From: Apostichopus japonicus | Lineage: Eukaryota; Echinodermata; Holothuroidea; Aspidochirotida; Stichopodidae | Assembly: GCF_037975245.1 (NCBI RefSeq) | Contig: NC_092572.1 | Span: forward strand, 19,904,489-19,968,488 | Direction of reading: 5' to 3' | Length of the DNA stretch: 64,000 nucleotides | Shown here: positions 26,101 to 38,100 of the stretch, one piece after another | Layout of the letters: the number at the start of each line of letters is the position of its first letter | Position numbering within the stretch: the stretch's first letter is position 1 | Notes under the pieces: generated by a model | The model's database searches: none | Told to the model about the DNA's origin: nothing | Seen by the model: only the letters and a program-made list of their open reading frames with translations | Position numbers and translations under genes: made by a program

Positions 26101-29100
26101 GTGCAGTTTCTTCTTCGTTATATGTCCAAATAGGTGATACTTTTTCAAGCAAAACTGTCAGAGGCAATTGCCCTTCTTTGAAAAACACTGCGGGTTTCTC
26201 ATGCAACACAGTAGCATTATTCAATTTGGGAAACTTTTGAGAGTATACAGAGAGAAAATGACAGTGTAAGGTTGTGAAACAATGTCATTGATTAAGGTTG
26301 TTGTAGTGAATCAAAGAATGGTTAAGGTTAGATGGTAGATGCCATATCCCTTCCACATAATGTAAACTGTGTCTGTACAACGGTAGCTTATTACAAGATG
26401 GGTAAAACACAAAGTGTACCGTTTAGATAAAAGCTGTCTTTGCTCACTATTACATATTTATATGATTAGTAAGATGTTAATGGTCCTAATTAGTTTTCAT
26501 TAGATAAATATTAATATAAAACAACATCATTAATAATGAAGAATTACTTTTCCTGCACCGACGTTTTTGCTACTTTAAACTCTCATAATGAAAATACATA
26601 TAGCTTGCAGCACTGAAACAAAGACAATTTGAACGTTGATATTCTACATGGTATCTCAGATTCTCATAATATTAGAAAAACCTTTACTGATAAAAGCTTC
26701 TAACGAATTTAAATATTACTATATATGCCACTGACAGAAATAGACAGTTTTCTAGAGGCTTAACGATTTAAGGGGAAAAAAGGCTATTTTCAGCCGTATT
26801 GCACTATTTAACAGTTTTTTTTTTTACACAGGTCGAGTTATTTAAACTTGCTTACCTCTTGGCAGCTTGGTAACCGCCAGTAATACCCTATATCAAGAAA
26901 TATTTCATTTTCAGTAGCAGAACGCTTAGCGGCATACAACATAATCCTCTTTGCCTCGACTATATCATCACCAATTTTATATTTCTTCCAGCTGAAATTG
27001 TAAAGCCGCATCACACAGGTTTCATTAGTAACATCACACTGAGTATTTATTTCCTCTTCCCATTGTGGTTGGTTGCCTAAGACAAAAAACGAATATGTGA
27101 TAAAAAAAAGTAGAATTGAACATCGAAGAAAGGTCCTGATTATAAAACTGAAATCATTACCCAGAATAAAACTTGTGCCCTCTTTCTTTAGAAACGTTCA
27201 ACACAACTCGTATTCACTTACGCATAAACTTAAAAATGAATAAGATATGTCAAATTGCTTTGGTAAGTACCTCGGTTTTCAGTCTTGCCGTACCCTCACT
27301 CATGCTCTTGTTATTAGTGACCTTGGTCATTCGAATTGTTTATACAGTGGATTACCTAATTATCTTATCAATAAGCTACAACGTGTACATAATACTGCTG
27401 TTACTGGTGTATAGAGGTTTATTCATGCACCATCTAGCACGCTCTGCAACAGATTCACTGGTTGCCTATCAATTACCGAATACAGTGTGAAGTTCTTACG
27501 CTTCCCTAAGGACACGGGACCTTGCTATCTTTAGGATTTGCTGTCTATTAGGACCGGTGGCTATATTCACTCGATCATCTAATCGTTCTGATCTCTATGT
27601 TCTCGGGTTCACTATTAGTTAGGAGAACGCTCTTTTTGCATTATTGCTTTTAAACTCTAGAATAGTTGGCTTGTTTAAATATGTAGTAGTGACACAATTT
27701 AAATTTTATGAAGAGGTTAAAAACTGATTTTTTTTTTAGTCTTTATTATTTGCTCTTACGTTTGTCTATCTTACTGCTTTGATTTTGTATAGTTTGGTTT
27801 TCACTTTGATGCTTTATAAATCTGTTCAATGATAAGAATAATCACAGGCTATTCATGTATCGTGATTGTAACGTTGGTGAATGAGTACATGTAACATTTC
27901 GCTGTATCATTTGCAACCCAAAATATGCCACAGTCATTCATTCATGGGGTCACACCATTTTATTGTTCAAAGAAAAAATAATAATCCACCTTCTTCATGG
28001 CGACTGCTGTATACCGTTGCTTTCCAAACACATCTTTTCTTGAGAACCAAACAGTGAGGTAATGTCAATGTTGCTGGTTTTAAAAGCTTAACGTTATTGG
28101 GAAGGAGTTCCACCACTACTGATGAGTTACTAGCAAACGATAATTCAGGTTCATCCAGATAATGATGTGGTAATATTCTCATTCGGATAAAATATTCACG
28201 TCGCAGAGCACCGGGGGGTATTCTTAAGCTGACACCGGTATTTGGAATCTCTAGCGTTCCACCGTATGTGCCGATTATTGATTCTGCTCTCATGGAACGA
28301 GAATCACCTAACGAAAAGAAAAAGAAAGAAATGAAATATATAGACAGTTGAAATATTCTTTATATTTAACAGACTACTGTTTTTATTAGTTTCACTGATT
28401 TATCGATATTCATAATTAACTTTCTCGTTTTATATATAGTACTCGATGGCGCGATTATCGATGGTTCATGCTTTACACGTGGACCAAGATCGTACCAAAT
28501 CCGTGTCCTATATTTAAGTGTGAAGAGATTCATCTTGGTTCCATCATTTGATTGCTCGTCATTTTGTTATTTAACGGAATAATTTTTGGCTTTGTAACCT
28601 TTGACGATCTCTTAATTTGTTCCATTGCTTTCAATACAATCGCCAACAAGTTCTCAAAAAACAAATGATGTACACTATGATACGCAGATACCAATGAGGT
28701 GTTTAGTCCTTTAATACATGTCTTTCAACCGTTAGCAGTTTATTACACAACTTACCTTCGTGCTTCTTAATGTTCTCGCCTGTATGAATTAGCACTTCAT
28801 CTGCAGACGTCACCTGCTCATGGTGAAAGTAAGGAACAATTATACCAGGATCGTTTATTCAGATAACAGAAGTGACATTCGTGCTGTATAAGCCTCAGTT
28901 ATTATAAAACAAAACGGTTCTCTTTGATACTGTAGAATGATTTATTGCTCGTACCATATTTGTTTTTGTGATAAATCCAGCTACAAATCACTAGTATCAC
29001 CAAATTGGTTTGCCATTGCTGTCAATCCACTGCAGAAAACTCAATTTCAAGATATCAATGCGCAATAAATTTGTAGTATATTACAATAAACATGTGATGC

Positions 29101-32100
29101 ATACATTTGACTAAGCTATCGCACATGTCATATCACAATTAACTGAATATAGTAGGCAGGTGCACCTTCTCAACTCATTAAAAAAAACCAGATCTTAGTA
29201 AAGATTGACGGATCAACCTGTCCGGATCGTGACAATAAATTGATAATTTTTTGCACTTTTTTGAATGAATAAAAGATATATTTTTGTAATGCTATTAATG
29301 CCTTAAAACTTACACTTCCTTCTTCAAATTTTCCTTTGTCTGATAAACGCTTCTTTTTTACTACAAATTCTTCGGCCTCCTCTTTCATCTCTGGTTTGGT
29401 GGTGAAGAGGTAAGTAATGAAATTAACAAGGAAACACGGAAAGAAATAAGAAAAACAAATACTTCAAAATACACGTGCTCATTGAAGCTAAATAAAAGAT
29501 AAAAGAAAAGGAGTGGGGGGGGGGGGGGGGCAAAACCGTGATGGATTACCCATTCCGTTTCACTCATTTCTTTTTTTGAGATATCTATCATTGGAAATTA
29601 AAATACGAACTTGCATGGTCCGAACCTTTGTATTGTTCATTCTTCGGAATGACTTTTCCAAAGTATGATTTTCAAAGTATAGTGGTTAAAACTACATACC
29701 TGTTTTGTATGTTCGTTTATGCAGGTTGGGCATAATTATTCGTCTTGGAAACAGTATCTAATTGGTAAAAGCACAATTCAAGCATTGGATACAGCTGTAA
29801 CACAAAGAAAAACTTACAAAATGAAAGCAAACGAGTATCTGAAACTTAAATTTGAATTTCCCATCAAAGTATCTTTTTCAATATTTACAAGCAGAAAACA
29901 GATTTAATAAGTTCACTTCCCCCATTTCGGTATTTAAATTAACTACATTTGCTCCGAATTGCGTAAAAAGTGCATAATATGTACATCAATCAAATAGTAT
30001 ATGCGACACCTTATTGTCTACGAAATGTAACTCACAGCTCAATTTTGTAACTTTGATTGCACAATTATTACCCGTTCATACACAATAAGCAAACTTGACT
30101 GCACAGGTTCCGATGGGTGCAAAGCAACGGGAACAAAAGGAATGATTGCTTTATAGGCTAATTACAGTCGTTCAGCAATTGTGTACCCTGTTATTTGCTG
30201 AGAGTACAGGGGTGTGGCGAAGCCCCCGAAAGCGGCACAATTTTCAGACTGTTCTTGGCATCTGCTAGTTACTTTGAGGCACATAAATACGAGCAAGAAA
30301 GAAGAATGGGGTAAAGAGAGAATAAGAAGAGAATGAAATGAAATGAGTGAAACGAATGAAATGAGAAGAGAATGGAATGGAATGAGAAGTTTGACGTAGT
30401 TTTGCTAACATCGAGTTATCAAGATAGTTGATACTGTCGCACATTGTAGAAAATTCGAACTAAAAGCAGGTTTGGTGTCACGTGTTGAAAATTATTTGAC
30501 AGATATTGATTTTAGTTGCTCATTTTTCGCTGTTTTGTTTTGAGTGGACATGAATCCAACGTTCCCCACATGAGTTGCAGAATTAAAGAAAAACTGTGAG
30601 AGGTGTGTGTATTTTAACTATGATGTCTCTATTTTGAAAAATTGAGTGAATGTCTCATGAAACACGAATTACCTACTTTTAATTTCTTACTATATCGTTA
30701 GTTTCTCTGTATCCGTTAGCGGTTACTAATCGAATACGAAACTGAGGCAATCCGAACGTTGACAGGTGAAACTGGCCGCTGTTTTATACTAACATTGTCA
30801 GTAGACAGACCAGTTTATCTCTTCAATTTCATTAACTAATGTGTTCCTCGTTGACGGTTATGTGATGATGTTTACATCCAAACTTTATTGCATCTAATAC
30901 CAAGTATAGCCTTTAAGAGTTAGCCCTTTGTGTTGAGAGAATTTATTTACACTACGGAAACACTTTTGCATCATCACATGATATTAAATGATGTTAATAT
31001 ATCACTTTTATTTTGCAACAATACAAGCGACTTTTGTATTGTTTTTTTTTGTCAGTTCCATTCACAGTAAGAAACCTGTGAAAAAAATTTTCACGAAAAA
31101 ATAAATGAACTCAGGATTTACTAATAAGTAATTTAAAAATAGCTTCTTTGAACTTGTTGAACTAGTGACAAATATGATTGGCACATCAGCAGAGTTGAAT
31201 AAAGTAATCGTTAAGCATCTGCTAGGTAGGAGGGTTGACAGATGATTATTTTAGAGATATAGTCGAATATTGTGTGAGTCTTCTAACACACCACGTCGAC
31301 AGACTAAATCTTGTAGTATTTAAAAGTATATCAGTTACTTTGTTAAACTTTTCTTTGACTCTGTGTGAAGGAAGAAATTTAAGACCCACCTAAACTTGAC
31401 AGGAGAACAGTGCTATCATCATTTCGAGATATTAATTTGTAACTGGTTTATCTTCGTTCCTGTTCTTTACACATCAGTTATAAATCTTTCCTCCCTGATG
31501 AGAATCAAAGTCTTAAAATCTTATTTCTTTGTTACATAGTAACAACGCCTTCCATGTTAATAAATTACCGTTACTATTTCACAGGAACATGAATCCCTGT
31601 TTCGCTTACCTCTTCTTCCGAATTGTAATCGATCTGAAAAAAGGGAAAGGTTATTTTTATAAGTTGTTAAAATTTTGTTTCAAAAACATATAATAAGGAG
31701 GAGCCCCCCCCCCCAAAAAAAAAAAAATAAAAAATAGAATGATATATCTTCACAAATATCGCAATAAACTATTCCTGGCAGGTATACGAACATCTGCAAT
31801 GAGCACACTTCAGTCAATATAGGAGACAACGTCGTTACTGTAAGATCCACAGATTTAATAACATGAATACATTACATCAGCTTTACAGGGAAGACAGTAA
31901 AGTCTTACGCCATTCATAACAAAGTGTGTGACGTCACTGAAAGATTCACAGGCTTAATAACATGAATACATACATCTCTCTTTCCTCCCTGATGAGAATC
32001 AAATCTGAATACTGCTATTTCTTTGTTACATAGTAACGCCTTCCCTGTAATAAGTTACTGTTACTAATTAACAGGAACATGGTTCCCTGTTTCTCTTACC

Positions 32101-35100
32101 TTTTCTCCCTCATTGTAATCGATCTGAAAGAAGAGAAAGGTTTTTTTCATGAGATGTTGCAATTGTGTTTCAAAAACATATAATAAGGCGGAGTCAAAAA
32201 AAAAACATAAATTAGAATGATATATCTTCACAAATATCGCAGTAAACTAATCCTGGCGGGTATACGAACATCTGCAATGAGCACACTTAAGTCAATATAC
32301 AGGCGCGTATCCAGGATTTTCAAACCCGGGGGGCGCGAATTACTATCTAAGCGGAGCGCCAAAATCGGTTGGCGCGCAGCGTACAAGAAAATTTCTTGTT
32401 TTGAAACCCCTCAGATCACCGGAAACGGCACTTCTCGGGCTTGAAATGACCAACCAGATGTACACTTTTTGCCTGAGAACCAAGTATTTCCTAATAGTTT
32501 TTTTTTTTCCATCCATAACCTTTTTGAAGATTGTCAACCCGGCACACATCATGTTCGACTTGATCGCGCTTCTGTGGGTCTTTGCTTTTGTAGGTGATTC
32601 TACGTCGCGGCCCACAATAGCCGTCATCCCCACTTTTCAAGGTTTTAAGCCCCATATTTGTTCAGAATTTGAAAATTCACATTTCTCGTGAATAAAGTCA
32701 CTTCAAAACATACCCATAATGTTGTACAAAATTTCATCTATGGACAACCAATATAGAAAAAACTTCCTTCAACCCCTAACAGACCGGTCAAAATTGCACG
32801 AGTAGAGGGAAGTGTGATGTAGAATGTTGGTCAGAAATTTTCGAAAATTCAGACACAGTTAATTTATTAGTGTACAAATATTAAAACCTGTTATAACGGC
32901 TATTATAAAACTTGGTTGAAGGAAATGAAAAAATAGCAGATATTTCCTTCAACCGAACACTACACACATAGGCGTAGGAGGCGCGGCAGCAGTGGCGGAG
33001 CTAGGGGTATTGGTCAAGAGTGGCGAGAATGGTCTGAAGGGGCGCTTTCGACACTATCTAAGCGGAGCGCCACCACTGGTTGGCGCGTAGCGTACAGAAA
33101 ATTTTTGAGTAAAGATACTCCCTAGATCGCAGGAAATGACCCTTTCGGGGCCTGGCTAATTTGCAGATAAACGAAGAATAAGGTGTCATCGCCAAATTAC
33201 ACCAACAAAATGTGACAAATGTCAATAAGTAGATGAGAGCGCAATAAAAAAGTCAATAATCTAGAATAATTAAAAAGTGATAAAGAACTGAAAAAGGCGC
33301 CAGCAGTCTATTTGAGTCCGTCAGAAGGGCATCCGCCCCCTGACCATATGGACGCTCCGCCACTGCGCGGCGGGGGTGCAGGCCCTAATTCGCCATTACT
33401 AATGTAAAAGAGAGTTTTGACATAATTGGACCTCCATGCTTTTTATACATCTACATGAGACATGTCGTTGTTTACATTAGCATCCCGCGGTATACTGCGC
33501 AATTTTAACGGACTGTACATGATGGCATGCTATGTAATAACCGATGCTTGCTTATATGATATTGACATTGCCACGTTGAACGCGCGCTTCGCGCGCGAAA
33601 ATTTTTTGTTTATTGATTCAGGCAAGTCGGACAGTTTTGAGGCTTTTCATCCTGGAGCGCCACTTTCATGCTCACTGATATGATGTGATATCTGCTGTTT
33701 GCGTTACAAATTCGAACAAGCGCCTAGCGAGGAATTTGCCAATGAGGGACGAAGCCTGTAGGCAAATTATCTGAGCGTAGCGCCACCATAGGTTGGCGCG
33801 AAGCGTACAAGAAAATTTTAGCCGAAAATGCCTCCCAGATCGATGGAAATGGCACTACCCAGGACCATTTGTTAGCGCGAAAGCGTACAAGCAAATTTTG
33901 GCCGAAAATGTCTCCCAGATCGCTGGAAATGACACTTCCCAGGCCTTGTAAGTTGCCTCTAAGCACTTTCTATTTTGAAATTACTTAGCGATATCATTTA
34001 AAAATGCTGAATGGGGGGGGGGGGGGCGGGCGGTCGCCCCATCCCAAAATGCGTCATGTTCCCCGACGACACGGTCGAGTTCGAGACCAGCCACAGTTGG
34101 TTTCATAGCACAATTCTACACACGCGTTATGATAGACCATATATAGTATATAAATAGATCATTAGTGAGAGAGGAAAATGGAAACGTCAAAAAAAGGAGT
34201 TGTAGGTGTAAGGGGTAAGGTGAGTCACACTTTTACGAAATCATTGATCCGTCACTGGCTACCCTTCAGCGCTGTAATGATGTCACTGTTCCTCTCTCTC
34301 TTCCCGGTGTCTTCACGTTTTGCTTTTACTCCCTCTTTTTCTCCTTTTTCTCTCTTTCTTCTTTTTCTTTTCCCTTCCTTCCTCTCCTTCTCCTCTTTTT
34401 TCCCTTCCTTTTTCCTTTTTTCTTCTCTTTTTTTCTCTTCTCTTTTTCTTACCCGGGGGGCGCGCGCCCCCAACGCCCCCCCCCCTGGATACGCACCTGA
34501 TATAGGAGACGAAGTCGTCACTGTAAGATTCACAGACTTAATAACATGAATACATACATCAGCTTTACAGGGAAGACAGTACAGTCTTAAGCCATTCATA
34601 ACAAACTGTGTGACGTCATAATGATGAACTTCTCACTGAGATGATCATGTGGATACCATGGACGAAAAAATGACGAGTAGGGAAAATAAGCAAGTATTCA
34701 AAGATAGAACACAGAACATCGTTGTTGGTCATGTAAAGATATTCATGAACGTTTGGAAAAACAGTTGCCAGATAAACACATAAAATAACAGACATCAGGG
34801 GAATATTAAGTAGACTAGTGTAGATATGTCAACATTGAACAATTTCATGAAGTATAATAAGACCTTCATAGATTTTTATTTCTAATTTATTTTAAGATGA
34901 TTACGGTTTAAACCCAAGAATATACCCTGTTTTTCTTTTGTAGTTTCTCTCTGTGTCTCTTTCCCCATCAGCCAGTCCTCCACGTCATCGAAAAAAAAGT
35001 TTTAAAAAAACACAGAAACTTTTGAAACTAAAATATTAATTTTGAGGATCATTGAAAAAACATTTATAACACACTTCCAACATTTAACGGTTACAAACAC

Positions 35101-38100
35101 TTGCACGAAAGAAAAAAAAATCATGTATTGCGAATTTCGATTCCTCCAAATACAAAGAATCAAACGAGTAAAGTCGCATACATGCGCTAACTTCTTCAAT
35201 GATGTCAAGCGTATTTTACGCACGTTTAAGAAATCTCAAATTGTTGGGAAGTTAAATTATAAAAAAGGGCCTCTTTTTTATAATGTTCTTATAATGTGAC
35301 AAGTCATGGTAGTTACTATAGTTGCTGCAGCAAATGAATTTAAATAAAAGAGTTTATTACATCAACGGTTACTTCCGGTTGACAATAACATTTTTGACCA
35401 GAAAGGTTAAGTCAGCTAGCAGGCTAGTGGCAGCGTCTACCTCCCCCCCCCCCAAAAAAAAATTGAATATTATGTTGATGTGTATGTTATATATATATGA
35501 ATCGGAGAAGGACGGAGATTCCAAATTTTTCATAAGCGTGGTAGCGAAAATGGGGTAAAGGGAGATTAAAAAATTGGAAGGTTGACGTAGTTTTGCGAAT
35601 ATCGAGCTATTTAGATGTTGATACTGTCGCACATTGTAGAAAATACACACTTAAAGCAGGAATATCTGTCACGTGTTAAAATTTATGTGACAGATATTGT
35701 TTTTAGTTGCTCATTTTTTGTGGTTTCGTTTGGACTGGACATGAATCAAACGTTTTCCACATGAGTTGCAGAAATAAAGAAAAACTGTGAGATGTGTGTG
35801 TATTTTTATTATGATGTCTCTATTGTGAAAGAACTGAATGAATGTCTCATGAAACACGAATTACATACTTATATTGTTAGTTTCTCTGTATAGCGGTTAC
35901 TAATTGAATACGAAACTGGGGCAATCCGAACGTAGAAGGGTGAAACTGGCCGCTGTTTATGAAAATATTTTAAAACTTTTATTTTGTTGACGGTTTAATT
36001 TTCGACATCCAAAGGCAATTTGCTTCCTTAATCCATTAACATGAAAATAGCTATAGATGTAATTAATTAATTAATATTGTTCCTGCATTTCCATGGCTTC
36101 GTCTAACAGTTTGGCCAAGATGTGTCTACGGACGCAATATATCGAGATTTATTACAAATATATTGAACTATGAGTGACTTGCAAAATTAAGAGGAAGAAA
36201 TTTGGTGGAACAAAGACGTCAATGGTGAGGGATGGGGTGGGATGAATTAACATCTTTATCCAACTTTGGGTAACATATTGTAGTTTTAAACAATTTAGAA
36301 GGACGAATCCTCTCTCTCACCGCATTAAAACGAATGAACTACAATTCAAGTCAACTCATCTGTCGCCTGCATGATGAGTATACACACAATTTCCATTATT
36401 ACAATTTCTTATATACAATGCTTTATGTAGCAATATTACGTCCTTGCTGCATGTGTAAGCTACCGTCGTATTTGATCGTAATTTAAATGGGCCATAGGAT
36501 GGCAGATAAAACGTGCCTTGAAAACAACACTTATGTCCATTCTGGACAAACGTTGACATTATTCGATGCTTAATGCCAATAAGAACGTTATTTGTTAGCT
36601 GGATCAGCCAATTTTTCACTACATACAATTGAAAAGAGCAAAATAAAATATAAAATAAAAAGCAGAATGGAACCTCCTCAGTTGGTGTTATAGGTGTCAT
36701 ATGTTTGTACATTAGTTTAGGCAACGACATGATAACAATTAATGTTATCATTGAATATTCCAAATTCCATTGCTAGCTCATTTTGACTAACAATAGAAAG
36801 GGTTGGTACAATATTCAGAACTTGTCATATTGAAAAAACGACTATAAACCACAGTAAAAAACTAACAGTAACAAGTTGTGCTAAATATATAATCAATTAA
36901 TGGAGATAAGAACCAGCGTAAACCCTCTCGAAATGTTACTTGAGGCTTTGAACTGGCACAAGTTTGGGAAGCATATCGCTCAATAATATTTTAAACTAGC
37001 TTCTTTGATACTTTTTGAACTAGCAATAGCAGCAACGCATCATAATTTGCACATTAGCAGAGTGAAATAAAATAATCAGTAAGCACCAATACAAGAGAAT
37101 TTTAAAATGTGTGTTTTTTTTTTGTTCATTTCCTTTCACAGTCAATAACCTGTGTAAATTGAGTTTTCGAAGACAATTAAGGATTTACTTAACATTAAAA
37201 CAAAGCTTCTTCGATACTTTTTGAACTAATAACGAATTATAATCTGCACAACAGCAGAGTGAAATAAAATAATCAGTAAGCACCTGCTGGAGGGGGGGGG
37301 GGGGGAGGCGGTTGACAAGTGATTTTTTTAAAGATATAAACGAAAGTTGTGTGAGTCTTCTAACACACCACATCGTCGGATTAAATCTTGTAGTATCCGT
37401 TTCTTTTGTTTAGCTGTTTTTTAGCTTTGCTTTGACTGTGTACGGAAGGAAGATACTTAAGCCGCACCTCAACTTGACTTTGAAAACAGTGCTATCATCT
37501 CTCTGAGAGATAATTTTGTAACTGGTTTATCTGTGTTACCTGTTCTTTACACATCAGTAATAAATCTTTCCTCCCTGGTGAGAATCAAATTCTAATACTG
37601 TTATTTCTTTGTTAAATAGTAACGCCTTCCCTGATAATAAATTACCGTTGCTAATTAACAGGAACATGATTCCCTGTTTCTCTTACCATTGCTCCAATAA
37701 CGTAATCGGCCTGAAAGGAAAAGAAAGGTCATTTTCATGAGATGTTGAAATTGTGTTTCGAAAACAAATAATAAGGCGGAGCAAAAAAATAAATGAGAAT
37801 GATATACCTTCACAAATATCGCAGTATACTATTCCTGAAGGGTAAACGCACATCTGTATTCAGCACACTTAAGTCAATATAGGAGACAGACTCGTCACTG
37901 TAAGATTCACAGACTTAATAACATGAATATATACATCAGCTTTACAGGGAAGACAGTACAGTCTTAAGCCATTCAAAACAAATTGTGTGACGTCATAATG
38001 ACAAACTTCTCACTGAGATGATCAGATGGATACCATGGACGAAAATATGACGAGTAGGGAAAATAAGCAAGTATTCAAAAACAGAACAAAGAACATCGTT

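Larger units (their letters stand above)
23131..31609 (-). other. Introns of the ZU5-death-domain gene (3' half)
   Basis: Between the listed exons these introns hold a SINE (24411-24686), a LINE remnant (27185-27600, opposite strand), poly-G or poly-C runs (23497-23520, 29514-29530) and AT-rich DNA. No other coding sequence recognised. Confidence 0.6.
30385..32299. repeat. Segmental duplication, copy A (with sub-units)
   Basis: Aligns in the same orientation with 35560-38220. Shared landmarks are GTTGATACTGTCGCACATTG (30428, 35617), the block around TGTGTGAGTCTTCTAACACA (31270, 37345), and the micro-exon unit. It continues beyond the inserted element at 34500-34900. Confidence 0.75.
32300..34499. 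mobile_element. Inverted-repeat DNA transposon (2.2 kb) inside the duplicated intron unit
   Basis: Ends CAGGCGCGTATCCAGG and CCTGGATACGCACCTG are inverted repeats with one mismatch. It is flanked by ATATA on both sides (32295-32299 and 34500-34504). Sister units at 31826 and 37880 read straight through CAATATAGGAGAC, showing the empty site. Inside there is no transposase, but other repeats are nested: a hAT-type element at 32990-33365, GC-rich modules, a poly-G tract (34014-34027) and a 120-base pyrimidine tract (34335-34450). Probably non-autonomous. Confidence 0.78.

Noticed and set aside
34178-34599. Overlapping frames on both strands over the pyrimidine tract
   Set aside because: Low-complexity Ser/Phe/Leu or Lys/Glu/Arg translations of the polypyrimidine run within a transposon.
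36356-36763. Full 135-codon frame as one gene
   Set aside because: The first ~47 codons are hydrophobic AT-rich noise; only the part after a possible acceptor is kept as a weak candidate.
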